From Luteimonas chenhongjianii (lineage in GTDB: Bacteria; Pseudomonadota; Gammaproteobacteria; Xanthomonadales; Xanthomonadaceae): DNA of 64,000 bases. Of the stretch, positions 48,851 to 59,152 are shown in pieces (the first letter of the stretch is position 1; each line of letters starts with the position of its first letter). Both the position numbers and the translations under genes were made by a program. The notes below the pieces were generated by a model, which worked only from the letters and a program-made list of their open reading frames with translations, ran no database searches and was not told the DNA's origin. The stretch is from contig NZ_CP023406.1 of assembly GCF_002327105.1 (NCBI RefSeq), positions 496,001-560,000 of the forward strand, in the 5' to 3' direction.

Positions 48851-50563
48851 ATGAACCAGATCCGTACTTTCCTCGTCCTCGCCTGGCTGATGGTCGCCGT
48901 GTTGCTATGGATGGAGTGGGGCAAGGAAAAGACTGCCGCCGCCCAGCCGCAGCAGAGCGGCGCGGTCCAGCCGGGCGCGTCGGTGACGGTACCCGGCGCG
49001 GCCGCCGGCAGCGCCGCGGTGCCCAGCGCGCCCACGGATCTGGCGCCGATCGCGCCGACACCGGGCGTCGCCGCAGCCGCCGGCACTGCCGCCGCCGGCG
49101 CGCAGCGGGTCGTCGTGCAGACCGACGTACTGCGGGTGGTCCTCGAGGGCGGCAACGTCGTCCAGGCCGATCTGCTCGAGTATCCGCAGACCCGCGACGA
49201 GGCCGCGTCCCCGGTGCGCATGCTCGACACCGACCCCTCGCACTACTACGCCGCGCAGGCCGGCTGGGTCAGCAGCACCAATGCCGCGCCGAGCCACGAA
49301 GGCCAGTTCGTCCCCGAGAACGCCGCCGCCAGCGCCACGCTGGCCGAGGGTGAGCAGTCGGTGATCGTGCCGTTCCTGTGGACCGGCGCCGACGGCGTGA
49401 CCATCCGCCGCAGCTTCGTGCTGACCCGCGGCAACTATGCGATCGAAGTACGCGACGAGATCGTCAATGGTGGCAGCGCGGTGTGGCAGGGCTTCCCGTA
49501 CCGCCAGCTGATCCGTACCGCGCCGGTGGTCACGCGCGGAATGACCAATCCGGAGTCCTACAGCCTGGTCGGCGCGACGTGGTTCGGCAGCAACATCGGC
49601 TACGGCCGTCGCCAGCTCGGCGATTTCGAGGACGATGGCCCGCTCAATGCCAGGGACAGCCAGGTCTGGATCGCGATGGTCCAGCACCACTTCTTCAGCG
49701 CCTGGATCCCGGCCCCGGACGATGACGGCACGATCTCGATGCAGGTCGACCGCAGCACCGGCGCGCCGCGTTACCTGATCCGCGAGATCGGCGCACCGCT
49801 CGCGGTCGCGGCCGGCCAACAGGCCTCGACCACCGCCCGCCTGTGGGTCGGCCCCAAGCAGGTCGGCCTGATCCAGGCCCAGGGCGTGCGTGGCCTTGAC
49901 CGCGTCGTCGACTACAGCCGCTTCTCGATCTTCGCGATGCTCGGCGAAGGCCTGTTCTGGATCCTGGCCAAGCTGCATGGCCTGATCGGCAACTGGGGCT
50001 GGTCGATCATCGGACTGGTGCTGCTGGTGAAGCTGGCGCTGTATCCGCTGTCGGTCGCGCAGTACAAGTCGATGGCGAAGATGCGCAAGTTCCAGCCGCG
50101 CATCGCCCAGCTCAAGGAGCGCTACGGCGACGACAAGCAGAAGTTCCAGATGGCGATGATGGAGCTTTACAAGAAAGAGAAGATCAATCCCATCGGCGGT
50201 TGCCTGCCGGTACTGCTGCAGATGCCGGTGTTCTTCGCCCTGTACTGGGTGCTGCTCGAGTCGGTGGAACTGCGCCACGCGCCGTGGATGCTGTGGATCC
50301 ACGACCTCACCGCGCGCGATCCCTACTTCATCCTGCCGGTGCTCAACATCGCGATCATGTGGGCCACGCAGAAGCTCACGCCGATGGTCGGCATGGATCC
50401 GATGCAGCAGAAGATCATGCAGTTCATGCCGCTGGTGTTCGGCGCGATCATGATCTTCTTCCCCTCGGGCCTGGTGCTGTACTGGGTCACCAACGGCGGC
50501 CTTGGCCTGCTGCAGCAGTGGTGGATGATCAGGCGCTACAGCGAGGCGCCGGCGAAGGCCTGA
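48851..50563 (+). CDS. yidC: membrane protein insertase YidC
   Basis: YidC inserts inner-membrane proteins alone or with SecYEG. The 570-residue protein has an N-terminal anchor ([17 protein letters not shown], about residues 6-22), an Ala/Pro-rich linker and a large periplasmic domain (about 80-345). The conserved five-helix core follows ([38 protein letters not shown], and a last helix ending [17 protein letters not shown]). The charged cytoplasmic hairpin with [18 protein letters not shown] is present. The size is typical of gammaproteobacteria. Confidence 0.97.
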   Translation: MNQIRTFLVLAWLMVAVLLWMEWGKEKTAAAQPQQSGAVQPGASVTVPGAAAGSAAVPSAPTDLAPIAPTPGVAAAAGTAAAGAQRVVVQTDVLRVVLEGGNVVQADLLEYPQTRDEAASPVRMLDTDPSHYYAAQAGWVSSTNAAPSHEGQFVPENAAASATLAEGEQSVIVPFLWTGADGVTIRRSFVLTRGNYAIEVRDEIVNGGSAVWQGFPYRQLIRTAPVVTRGMTNPESYSLVGATWFGSNIGYGRRQLGDFEDDGPLNARDSQVWIAMVQHHFFSAWIPAPDDDGTISMQVDRSTGAPRYLIREIGAPLAVAAGQQASTTARLWVGPKQVGLIQAQGVRGLDRVVDYSRFSIFAMLGEGLFWILAKLHGLIGNWGWSIIGLVLLVKLALYPLSVAQYKSMAKMRKFQPRIAQLKERYGDDKQKFQMAMMELYKKEKINPIGGCLPVLLQMPVFFALYWVLLESVELRHAPWMLWIHDLTARDPYFILPVLNIAIMWATQKLTPMVGMDPMQQKIMQFMPLVFGAIMIFFPSGLVLYWVTNGGLGLLQQWWMIRRYSEAPAKA

Positions 50564-50586
50564 CGGCCGCGTCGACGTGTGGATCC

Positions 50587-50618
50587 ACGAGCCCGCCGCA
50601 TGGCGGGCTCGTGCGTTT
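50587..50618 (+). terminator. hairpin between yidC and mnmE
   Basis: A perfect 11-bp stem ACGAGCCCGCC/GGCGGGCTCGT with a 4-base loop, followed by GCGTTT, lies 23 bases past the yidC stop. It would separate yidC from mnmE at least partly. Confidence 0.7.
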
Positions 50619-50631
50619 GAGGAGAAGTGAC

Positions 50632-51975
50632 ATGCACCAGTGCAACGAAACCATCGCCGCGATCGCCACAGCGCCCGGCGCCGGCGGGGTCGGCATCGTG
50701 CGCCTGTCGGGACCCGCGGCGCTGGCGATTGCGCGGACGATCAGCGCGCGCCGCGCCCTGCGCGCGCGCCATGCCCATTACGCGCGGTTCCGCGACGCCG
50801 ACGGCAGCGTGCTCGACGACGGTCTCGTCCTCGCATTCCCGGCGCCCGCCAGTTACACCGGCGAAGACGTGGTGGAGCTGCAGGCGCATGGCAGCCCGGT
50901 GGTGCTGCAGCAATTGCTGGCGCGTTGCCGCGCGCTCGGCGCGCGACTCGCGCGGCCTGGCGAGTTCAGCGAACGCGCGTTCCTCAACGGCCGGTTGGAT
51001 CTGGCCCAGGCCGAAGCGGTGGCCGACCTGATCGCAGCCGGCGATGTGCGGGCTGCGCGCGCGGCCCGGCGCGCGCTCGACGGCGTATTCTCGGCGCGCT
51101 GCGAGGCCATGGCCGCCGAGCTGCTGCATCTGCGCGTGCATGTGGAGGCGATGATCGATTTCTCCGACGAGCCGATCGACGGGCTCGGCGGTGACGAGGT
51201 GGCGCGTCGCATCGAGGCGCTTGCCGCGTCACTGGCGCAGCTGCTGGCCGAGGCCGAACAGGGCCGGCGGCTCCGCGATGGCCTGCATGCGGTGATCATC
51301 GGCCCGCCCAACGCCGGCAAGAGTTCGCTGCTCAATGCGCTGGCCGGCGTAGACCGGGCGATCGTCACCGACATCGCCGGCACCACCCGCGATCTATTGC
51401 ATGAAACGCTGCGTATCGGCGGTGTCGAACTGACCCTTGTCGACACCGCCGGCCTGCGCGCCGAAGGTGATGCGATCGAGCGTGAGGGGATGCGCCGCGC
51501 GCGCGCGGAACTCGCACGCGCCGACCTCGCCCTGGTCGTGCTCGACGGCCGCGCCGCCGACACGGGCTGGATGCAGGTCGCCGACGCGGTGGCCGATGTC
51601 GGCGATCGGATCATCGTCCACAACAAGGCCGACCTCCTGGCCCCGGGCACCGCCACGGCGCCGGACGACGTGCTGCAGGTGTCGGCGCACACCGGTGCAG
51701 GGCTCGACGCCTTGCGCGCAGCGCTGCAGGCGCGGCTCGGCGGCGATCCGCTGGCCGGCGAGGGCGCGTTCACCGCGCGCCAGCGGCATGTCGACGCCCT
51801 GCGTGATGCAGCGGAGGCGGTGGAGGACGCACGGGGCACACTGGCGGCGCAGCATCTCGAGCTGACGGCCGAGGCCCTGCGCATCGCCCAGGACGCAATC
51901 GGCGCGATCACCGGCCAGGTCCTGGCCGACGATCTGCTCGGCCATATCTTCTCGAGCTTCTGCATCGGCAAATAG
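50632..51975 (+). CDS. mnmE: tRNA modification GTPase MnmE
   Basis: MnmE with MnmG builds the 5-carboxymethylaminomethyl group on wobble uridines. The 447-residue protein has the N-terminal folate-binding domain ([15 protein letters not shown]). The GTPase domain has P-loop GPPNAGKSS (about 224-232), GTTRD, DTAG and NKAD, and the C-terminal ends in the catalytic CIGK. The ribosome-binding site is GAGGAGAAGTG. The longer upstream frame is antisense noise over yidC. Confidence 0.97.
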   Translation: MHQCNETIAAIATAPGAGGVGIVRLSGPAALAIARTISARRALRARHAHYARFRDADGSVLDDGLVLAFPAPASYTGEDVVELQAHGSPVVLQQLLARCRALGARLARPGEFSERAFLNGRLDLAQAEAVADLIAAGDVRAARAARRALDGVFSARCEAMAAELLHLRVHVEAMIDFSDEPIDGLGGDEVARRIEALAASLAQLLAEAEQGRRLRDGLHAVIIGPPNAGKSSLLNALAGVDRAIVTDIAGTTRDLLHETLRIGGVELTLVDTAGLRAEGDAIEREGMRRARAELARADLALVVLDGRAADTGWMQVADAVADVGDRIIVHNKADLLAPGTATAPDDVLQVSAHTGAGLDALRAALQARLGGDPLAGEGAFTARQRHVDALRDAAEAVEDARGTLAAQHLELTAEALRIAQDAIGAITGQVLADDLLGHIFSSFCIGK

Positions 51976-52137
51976 TTGCGGCCCGCGGCGGCCAACTGCA
52001 TTGATCTTCCGGAATTACTCGGACAAAATTCGTTATCGTGTCGAGAGCCCGTGAAGGCCGCCGGCACGAGAGGATTGACAAATCGGCGCCGCTGCCGCGT
52101 TCTACGCACTCTTGCGGACATGCATCCTTGGGGAAAG

Positions 52138-53190
52138 ATGATGGTCTCGAAGATTCCGACGTCCAGTCGCGCGCCCAGCGCGCGCCTGGTCGCCGCGCTG
52201 GCTCTTGCCTGTGCACTTGCGGCCTGTGGCCGCGACGAGGCGCCGCAGGCGCCAGCTGAAACAGCCGGGGATGTGGGAGGGGGAACAAGCCAGCAGGCCG
52301 CGGCGCAGCAGCAGGCCGCCGACGACGCGATTGCCGGGCTCTCGGCCGAGGAACTGCGCACCGCGGCTTCGGCCGCGTACCAGGAAAGCCGCCTGTATGC
52401 GCCGGCCGGCGAGAACGCGATGGAGTATTACCTCGCGCTGCGCGAGAAGCAGGCCGGGGATCCCGCGGCCTCGAGCGCGCTGATCGACCTGTTGCCGATG
52501 AGCGTGATCGCCACCGAACAGAGCCGCGACCGCGGCGACTACGCCGAGGCACGGCGCCTGCTCGGCCTGATCGAACGCGCCGATGCGGGCCACCCGGCGC
52601 TCGAGCGCCTGCGCGCGAGTATCGACAGCGCCGAGCAGCAGACAGCCCAGCGGGCCGAGCAGCAGAAGCTCACCGCCGAACAGGAGGCGCAGCGGACCCA
52701 GCAGCTGGAACGCGAACGCGCCCAGCAGCAACAGCAGCAGCAGGCAGCGGCCGCCCAGCAACTGGCGCAGCAGCAGGCCGCAGCTGAGGCTGCGGCCCGT
52801 GAGGAAGCGGCGCGCCAGGCGACGGCGCGCGAGGAAGCCGCAGGCCGTCAGGCCGCCACCCCGGCACCGGCGCGCACGGAATCGCCGACGCCCGCCCCAG
52901 CGCCGGCGACGCCCGCACCGGCTGCGGCTGCGGTGCAGCTGCGGCCGCTGAGCACGCCGGCCCCGCGCTACCCTGCCGACGCGCTGCGTTCGGGCACCAG
53001 CGGGGAGGTCCTGGTCGAATTCACCGTCGGCGCCGACGGCGCGGTCAGCAATGCGCGCGTGGTCCGCGCCGATCCGCCGCGCATCTTCGATCGCGAAGCC
53101 CTCGCGGCGGTCCGCCGCTGGCGTTTCGAGCCGGTGCCTGCGCCGGTCACGACGCGCCGCACGATCGGCTTCGCGCCGACGACCAACTGA
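52138..53190 (+). CDS. lipoprotein with TonB C-terminal domain
   Basis: The 350-residue precursor has a signal peptide with a lipobox (LAAC, about residue 28) and an alpha-helical N-terminal half. A Gln/Ala/Glu-rich coiled-coil (about residues 165-250) and a Pro/Ala linker lead to a C-terminal TonB-type domain (PRYPADALRSGTSGEVLVEF then ALAAVRRWRFEPV, each under 21 residues). Unlike TonB it has a lipid anchor instead of a transmembrane helix, so it cannot use ExbB-ExbD in the normal way. Start: tandem ATGs after GGGAAAG; 52138 is the first. Confidence 0.85.
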   Translation: MMVSKIPTSSRAPSARLVAALALACALAACGRDEAPQAPAETAGDVGGGTSQQAAAQQQAADDAIAGLSAEELRTAASAAYQESRLYAPAGENAMEYYLALREKQAGDPAASSALIDLLPMSVIATEQSRDRGDYAEARRLLGLIERADAGHPALERLRASIDSAEQQTAQRAEQQKLTAEQEAQRTQQLERERAQQQQQQQAAAAQQLAQQQAAAEAAAREEAARQATAREEAAGRQAATPAPARTESPTPAPAPATPAPAAAAVQLRPLSTPAPRYPADALRSGTSGEVLVEFTVGADGAVSNARVVRADPPRIFDREALAAVRRWRFEPVPAPVTTRRTIGFAPTTN

Positions 53191-53318
53191 TCCGCGGTTC
53201 CGTGTCGACCTGAGCCCTGCGTCGCGCAGGGCGACGTTGGTGCACCGGGAGCTCTCACCCAGACGCGCCAGGCGATAGGCGCAGCGGGACTTCAACAAAC
53301 ACGCGCATCGCAGCGCAC

Positions 53319-53356
53319 AGAAAAAAGCCCGGCCGAAGCCGGGCTTTCTTTTTCCT
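53319..53356. terminator. bidirectional Rho-independent terminator
   Basis: AAAGCCCGGC/GCCGGGCTTT with a CGAA loop is flanked by A6 and a T-rich run. It lies between the convergent TonB-domain lipoprotein gene and natB, and can end both. Confidence 0.93.
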
Positions 53357-53371
53357 GGCGGACCGGTCTGG

Positions 53372-54552
53372 TCAACCCGCGACCGCCAGCTTCTCCTGCC
53401 CATAGCGCCACACCGCCAGCAGCCACAGTGCCGCAGCCAACGCGAGGCTCGCGCCCAGATACACACCCCACACTTCCGGTGCGATCGGTTCCGCGCGGAT
53501 GATCTTCAGCAGCAGCTGGTTCTGCGCGAGGAACGGCACGGCGAACTGCCACAGCTCGGTCTTGATCGGGTTGATCATCAGCACGAAGCTCGGAACCATC
53601 GGCAGCAACATCAGCCAGACGATGTGGCTCTGCGCTTCCTTCATGCTCTTGGCGGTCGCGGCGAGGAAGGTCAGCAGCGACGTGCCGACGAACAGCATCG
53701 GCAGCAGGACCAGCAGCATCTTGCCGATCGCGACGAAGCTGACGTCGAGCATCCGCGACGCACTCGTGCCCATCTGCGCGCTGATCTTGAAGGCGAGCAG
53801 GGTGAGCAGCAGCGAGGCCATGCCGATGATGCAGGCCGCGGCGATCTTGCCGCTGACGATCGCGCCACGCGAGGCCGGGGTGGCCAGCAGTGGTTCCAGC
53901 GACTGGCGTTCGCGTTCGCCGGCGGTGGCGTCGAGGATCAGGTAGGAGCCGCCGATGAAGCTCGACAGGATCAGCAGATACGGCAGCAGGATCGCCAGCA
54001 GAATGCCGCGCTTGGCTTCCTCGCTCGCAGTATCGCGTGTGCCGACTGCGACCGGCTGCACCACCGACGGATCGATGCCGCGGGCGAGCAGGCGCAGGGC
54101 GCCGACCTGCTGCCCGTAGGCAGCAATCGCGGTACGCACACGACGCGTCGGCGTCTCGGCGTTGCGGCGGGTGCTGTCGCTGATGATCTCGACCGTCGCC
54201 GGGCGACCGGCGTGCCAGTCCTCGGCGAAGCTCGCCGGAATCTCGATCGCCACGTCGATATCCTGGCCGGCGATCGCAGCGTCGAGATCCGCCGGTGCAT
54301 CGACGGCCTGGATGCCGAGCGTCGCCAGATGCGCGACGAGATTGGGCGCGTGTTCGGCGCCGATCACCGGTACTTCCAGCACGCGGTCCTGTTCGGTCTT
54401 CATGCGCTTCTCGGCCATGAAGTTCATGCCCAGCATCAGCAGCGGATACATCAGCGGGCCGAGCAGCAGCGCCATGAACAACGTGCGCCGGTCGCGCGCG
54501 ATGTCGAGCAGCTCCTTGCGCACCACGCACCACATCCATCGCAGGTTCCGGC

Positions 54553-54556
<4 letters not shown>
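53372..54556 (-). CDS. natB: NatB-like ABC exporter permease
   Basis: The 394-residue inner-membrane protein has an N-terminal helix (LFMALLLGPLMYPLLMLG), a large extracytoplasmic domain (about residues 50-175) and five to six further helices in the C-terminal half, as in the ABC-2/NatB (CPBP-free) sodium-efflux permeases. Substrate is not proven; NatAB exports sodium in Bacillus. Its start overlaps natA by four bases (ATGA). Last gene before a strong terminator. Confidence 0.88.
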
Positions 54557-55299
<743 letters not shown>

Positions 55300-55345
55300 C
55301 GGCAGAGCTCCGGAAGAAAGAGGGAAATCGACAGGCGCGGCGCGG

Positions 55346-56872
55346 TCATGGCGACCACCCGTTGAAGCTGGTGAACGGCGGCACCGGACGCATCGCATCC
55401 AGGCATGTGACGTCGAGCGCCTTGGCGTCGGTCGATTCGATGAACTGCGCGAGCAGCTTGGGCGCGCAGCCCAGCGCGAACGTGCCGTGGCCCTGACCCT
55501 TGAACACCAGATGGCGACCGTTGGGCAGACCGGCCAGCACGCGCTCGGCATACGCCGGCGGCGTCACCGGGTCGAGTTCACCCGACATCAGCAGCGCGGG
55601 GACATCCGACTGCAGCGCCGCGGTGTGGTTGGCCGGCGGCGTGCCTGTCGGCCAGGTGCGGCAGGCGCCGAAGAACATGCCGGCAACGCCGGGGCCGAGG
55701 ATCGTGTCCGCGACGCGGCCGTCCTCGCGATACCGGCCGGCGTCTTCGGCGCAGATCACCGACCACTGCATACCGCGGGTCATCTGCCCGCCGACGTTGC
55801 TGTACATGAGTTGCGACAGCGACATCAGCGGGCCGTAGCGGCCCTGCGCGGCTTCATCGAGGATCAGCGGCAGCAGCGATGCGGTCTGCGGCGCGTACGA
55901 GAACAGGAACGCGAGGCCGGTCACCGTGTCCGGCGTGACCACGCCATCGCGCTGCGCGCCGGTGGTCGGATCCCGATAGGTCACCGGCGCCGGCGTCGTC
56001 TGCAGCGTCGACAGCACGCCGCGCAGCTGCGCCTGCAGATCGGTCGGAAAGCGCGCCCGGCAGGCGGCGTCCTGCGCGCACTGCTTGGACTGCAGGCTGA
56101 GCGCATCTTCGAAGGTGTGCGCGAACTCGCCGCCGACGACCAGATCGTTCGGCGCCACGCCGTCGAGCACGATGCTGCGCGTGTGCTGCGGATACGCCAT
56201 CGCGTACTGCTGCGCCACACGCGTGCCGTAGGAGCCGCCGACCAGGTTCAATTGCTCGGCGCCGAGCGCGGCGCGCACGGTGTCGAGGTCGCGGATCGCG
56301 TTGGCCGTCGTGTAGAAGCGCGGATCGGCGCGATCCGCCAGACCGGCGAGGCAACGGCCGACATAGGCATCGAGGTCGGCATCGGTCGGCGTGGTCAGCG
56401 CATCGAGTTCCATCGGCGCGCCATCGGCGTCCACGCAGTCGAGCGGGTTCGAGCTGCCGGTGCCACGCTGGTCGACCAGCACGATGTCGCGCTGGCGACG
56501 CACTTCGCGCAGGCCGTTGTTGATCTGCGCGGCCAGTTCGGTCGCCGCCTGGCCGGGGCCGCCGGCGAGGAAGAACACCGGATCGGCGGTGCCGCCGTCA
56601 TTCGAATCCGCCGGCAGCCACGCGATGTTGAGACCGATCTTGCGGCCTTCCGGTGCATCGGGATTCTCCGGCACCTCGAAGGTCGCGCACTGCGCTTCGA
56701 CGCGCGTGGCGGCGTTGCCGCCGTCGAGCGTGCAGGCGTGAAACGGGATCTGGCCGAACATGCGTGCCGGACGCACGCCGTCGCCCTCGGCGGGCGCCGG
56801 TGCACCGCCGCTGCAGCCGGCGAGCGTCGCGCCCGCGGCCAGCGCCAACAGGGAAAGCCTCATTGCACTCAT
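55346..56872 (-). CDS. S33-family peptidase/alpha-beta hydrolase (lipoprotein)
   Basis: The 508-residue precursor has a lipobox (LAGC, Cys20). The hydrolase fold shows FFLAGGPGQAA (oxyanion segment), VLVDQRGTGSSNPLDC, the nucleophile elbow GGSYGT (Ser214), an acid in SGELDPVTP and a His in GQGHGTF. This matches tripeptidyl/proline aminopeptidases of family S33 (TAP-like C-terminal domain). It is thus a secreted peptidase. Its ATG overlaps the XRE regulator stop (ATGA), tying its synthesis to that regulator. Confidence 0.9.
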   Translation of the reverse strand: MSAMRLSLLALAAGATLAGCSGGAPAPAEGDGVRPARMFGQIPFHACTLDGGNAATRVEAQCATFEVPENPDAPEGRKIGLNIAWLPADSNDGGTADPVFFLAGGPGQAATELAAQINNGLREVRRQRDIVLVDQRGTGSSNPLDCVDADGAPMELDALTTPTDADLDAYVGRCLAGLADRADPRFYTTANAIRDLDTVRAALGAEQLNLVGGSYGTRVAQQYAMAYPQHTRSIVLDGVAPNDLVVGGEFAHTFEDALSLQSKQCAQDAACRARFPTDLQAQLRGVLSTLQTTPAPVTYRDPTTGAQRDGVVTPDTVTGLAFLFSYAPQTASLLPLILDEAAQGRYGPLMSLSQLMYSNVGGQMTRGMQWSVICAEDAGRYREDGRVADTILGPGVAGMFFGACRTWPTGTPPANHTAALQSDVPALLMSGELDPVTPPAYAERVLAGLPNGRHLVFKGQGHGTFALGCAPKLLAQFIESTDAKALDVTCLDAMRPVPPFTSFNGWSP

Positions 56873-57069
56873 GGAACGTCCTCGAACAGGAAAATGGATT
56901 CGATGGGCTCGGCGAACTCGCGTGCGATCCGGAACGCCAGCGGCAGGCTGGGGTCGTATTTTCCGGTCTCGATCGCGTTGATCGTCTGTCTCGATACATC
57001 CAGACGTTCGCCGAGTTGTGCTTGTGACCAGCCGCAGGCCTCGCGCAGTTCGCGCACCCGGCTCTTCAT
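56869..57069 (-). CDS. XRE-family (YozG-type) transcriptional regulator
   Basis: The 66-residue protein is a minimal helix-turn-helix: WSQAQLGERLDVSRQTINAI is the DNA-binding core, followed by ETGKYDPSLPLAFRIA. Such one-domain regulators bind as dimers to short palindromes. It lies 10 bases after a 6-helix membrane protein gene and overlaps the S33 peptidase gene. Two identical-arm palindromes upstream of the membrane gene are the obvious operators, implying autoregulation. Confidence 0.9.
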   Translation of the reverse strand: MKSRVRELREACGWSQAQLGERLDVSRQTINAIETGKYDPSLPLAFRIAREFAEPIESIFLFEDVP

Positions 57070-57079
57070 GCCGGCGGCC

Positions 57080-57646
57080 TCATCCGTACCGCCGCGCGAC
57101 GACGGCTTTGGCGATACCGTAGGTGCCGCACAGCAGCGGAAACACCCACAACATCGCCGCGCTCGCGGGCACGTCGATGACACGCGCCGCCTGCAGGAAG
57201 CCGGCGGTCATGTAACCGAAGGACACCAGCGCGGCCGCGATGCAGACCGCCTCGAGCTCGATGCGTTGCTGCAACTCGTCGACCTCGCGGATGAAGCGCA
57301 CCATCGCGCGCAGCACGAGCGCAATGGGCAGGATCGGCAGCAGGGCGACGACCGCGCGCAGCGTCGGCGCCTCCACCTGCCGCAGCAGCAACAGGGAAAC
57401 GATCAGCAACCCCGCGTAGGCGCCCATGCCGATCAGCAGCTCCCGTGTGTAGCGGCGCTGCACCGGTCCCGACGCGGTGGCGCATCGCCGCTCCGCGTCG
57501 AGCACTGCCGCGGCGATGAGGCCCATGCCGGCGAGCAGCACCAGCAAGGGCACCCAGATCGGGAGCCGGGGCATGCCAAGCCGCACGCCGATGGCGATGC
57601 CGATCAATCCCAGAGCAAGCCCGAAGAAAAGGCGGAAACGCGGCAT
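57080..57646 (-). CDS. six-helix membrane protein, unknown function
   Basis: The 188-residue protein has six predicted transmembrane helices (near residues 5-24, 28-47, 66-83, 92-112, 128-147 and 155-175) and no catalytic motif. A charged cytoplasmic segment (REVDELQQRIELEA) sits between helices 4 and 5. It is the first gene of the operon with the XRE regulator. Small membrane partners of YozG-like regulators often influence the regulator's activity; that is an inference. The ATG at 57646 heads the first helix. Confidence 0.82.
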   Translation of the reverse strand: MPRFRLFFGLALGLIGIAIGVRLGMPRLPIWVPLLVLLAGMGLIAAAVLDAERRCATASGPVQRRYTRELLIGMGAYAGLLIVSLLLLRQVEAPTLRAVVALLPILPIALVLRAMVRFIREVDELQQRIELEAVCIAAALVSFGYMTAGFLQAARVIDVPASAAMLWVFPLLCGTYGIAKAVVARRYG

Positions 57647-57658
57647 GGGGTGTCCATG

Positions 57659-57676
57659 TGTCAAGTGAGCTTGACA
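57659..57676. promoter_or_regulatory. operator 1 of the XRE operon
   Basis: TGTCAAG-TGAG-CTTGACA, a perfect 7-4-7 palindrome, lies 13-30 bases upstream of the membrane-protein ATG, downstream of the likely start site. Confidence 0.8.
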
Positions 57677-57702
57677 GACAGCATCCGGGGCGCGGGCTGG
57701 CA

Positions 57703-57720
57703 TGTCAAGCAGACTTGACA
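57703..57720. promoter_or_regulatory. operator 2 of the XRE operon, overlapping a -35 box
   Basis: TGTCAAG-CAGA-CTTGACA has the same arms as operator 1, centred 44 bases away. On the minus strand the TTGACA inside it is a perfect -35 box, with GATGCT 17 bases later as a weak -10. Confidence 0.8.
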
Positions 57721-57751
57721 CATTCTCGCAGTCGTCAATGCCTGCAGCTCC

Positions 57752-58969
57752 TCAACCAAGTACGGGTTCTGCGTGCACGCCCGCGCTGCCGACACGGCAC
57801 TTCGCCAGGGCCGCCAACCGTTCCTCGAACACGAGCCGGCTTGCCGCGTCGGGAATCCGTCCGGTCAGTCCACGCGCACGCGCGATATGCAGGGCGATTG
57901 CAGCATCGTCACCATCCAGCCCGGCGATCTCCGCATCCAGCCATGCGCGATACGGCGACAGATCCATCAGTCCACCCTCGCAGCGCAGGCGCCAGGCCGA
58001 CAGCAACCGGCGGTCCCTGACCAGCAATGCGGCGTGGCTGGCGAGTGCGACCGCGATGGCGCTCTGGAACACCGGCGCTGCGGCGGCAAACCCTGCGGTC
58101 AGCGCCAGGGCCTCGGGTCGGGCCGCCCCGGCATCGCCGCAATCGACAGCCCGCGCCAGCCGCAGCATCTGCGCGGTCTGCAGCAGGCCACTGCTGGCGA
58201 TGCTGGCGTCCGCGGTCGGCATCGCGTTCTCCGGCCAGTCGCGCGGGCGCATGCCCGCCAGGCTCAGCGCCATCAACTGGTTGACCTGCAGCTGCAGCGC
58301 AGCGTCAGGTGTCCGCCGCAGCAGGTCCAGCAGGCCACGCCCATCGGAGCGCCAGCCCTGCAGGCGCAGTGGCAGGAGATTGCCCAGTCCCAGCGTCGCC
58401 GCGCCCAGCGCCATGCCGGCCAGCGCGCCGGTCAGCCAGGCTGGCATCGGCAGCCACGCCACCAGCGCGGCCAGCAGCGCTGCGCTCAGCAGGTTCGCCA
58501 GGGGCCCGCCGAGCAGAAATACGATCTGGTCGACCCGCGACAGGCCGCGCGTGCCTCGCGGCAACAAGGCGGCGAATCCGCCGACCCCGCGGATCCCACC
58601 GCCGTTGCGCCAGCGCCAATGGCCGTCGCCGCCGCGCTCCCAGCGCAGCGGTCCCACGCCGAACGCGATCGCGTGCATGCCCCGCGACAGCCCGGCCACC
58701 GCGTGCCCGGCCTCGTGCACCACGATGTGCGGCCACAGCGAGAGAAAGAAGCCCGCCAGCGCTGCCAACCCAGCCGATGGCGGCATCGTTTCGAGCAGCG
58801 GCAGGCCGACGGCCGCAATGCCCGCGCCGACCACACCACCGCCGGCGAATCCGCCGAGCACCGGCAACAGGCGACGCCGCCACGGCCGTTTCGCCAATGC
58901 CGCACCCGCCGCAGGCGGCATCAGCGCGGCGACCTCCGGCGTGTATGCAGTGCACGTATCGGTATCCAT
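57752..58969 (-). CDS. M50-family membrane metalloprotease
   Basis: The 405-residue polytopic protein has the zinc motif HEAGH inside a membrane helix (His85, Glu86, His89). A later NLLPLRLQGWRSDGRG segment provides the third ligand Asp, as in site-2-protease relatives. About six to seven helices lie in the first 260 residues; the C-terminal third is soluble. Site-2 proteases cleave membrane-bound regulators or peptides; the target is unknown. It lies 105 bases upstream of the XRE operon in the same direction. Confidence 0.85.
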   Translation of the reverse strand: MDTDTCTAYTPEVAALMPPAAGAALAKRPWRRRLLPVLGGFAGGGVVGAGIAAVGLPLLETMPPSAGLAALAGFFLSLWPHIVVHEAGHAVAGLSRGMHAIAFGVGPLRWERGGDGHWRWRNGGGIRGVGGFAALLPRGTRGLSRVDQIVFLLGGPLANLLSAALLAALVAWLPMPAWLTGALAGMALGAATLGLGNLLPLRLQGWRSDGRGLLDLLRRTPDAALQLQVNQLMALSLAGMRPRDWPENAMPTADASIASSGLLQTAQMLRLARAVDCGDAGAARPEALALTAGFAAAAPVFQSAIAVALASHAALLVRDRRLLSAWRLRCEGGLMDLSPYRAWLDAEIAGLDGDDAAIALHIARARGLTGRIPDAASRLVFEERLAALAKCRVGSAGVHAEPVLG

Positions 58970-59152
58970 CCCGTTTGTCCTTCCTGTTGCCGGCTTGGCG
59001 GTGCGGCGGTTGGAGCTGCCCGCGGCGCCGTCCGATCAGGCAACTGCAACGCGCATCCGGCATGTGGCCGGGCAGTGCCTGCTGCTGACGTCGTGCCCGC
59101 CACCTGTGCCGCGCCTGCCGCGCGCGGGGCCGGCGATGCGTCGGCGACAGCC

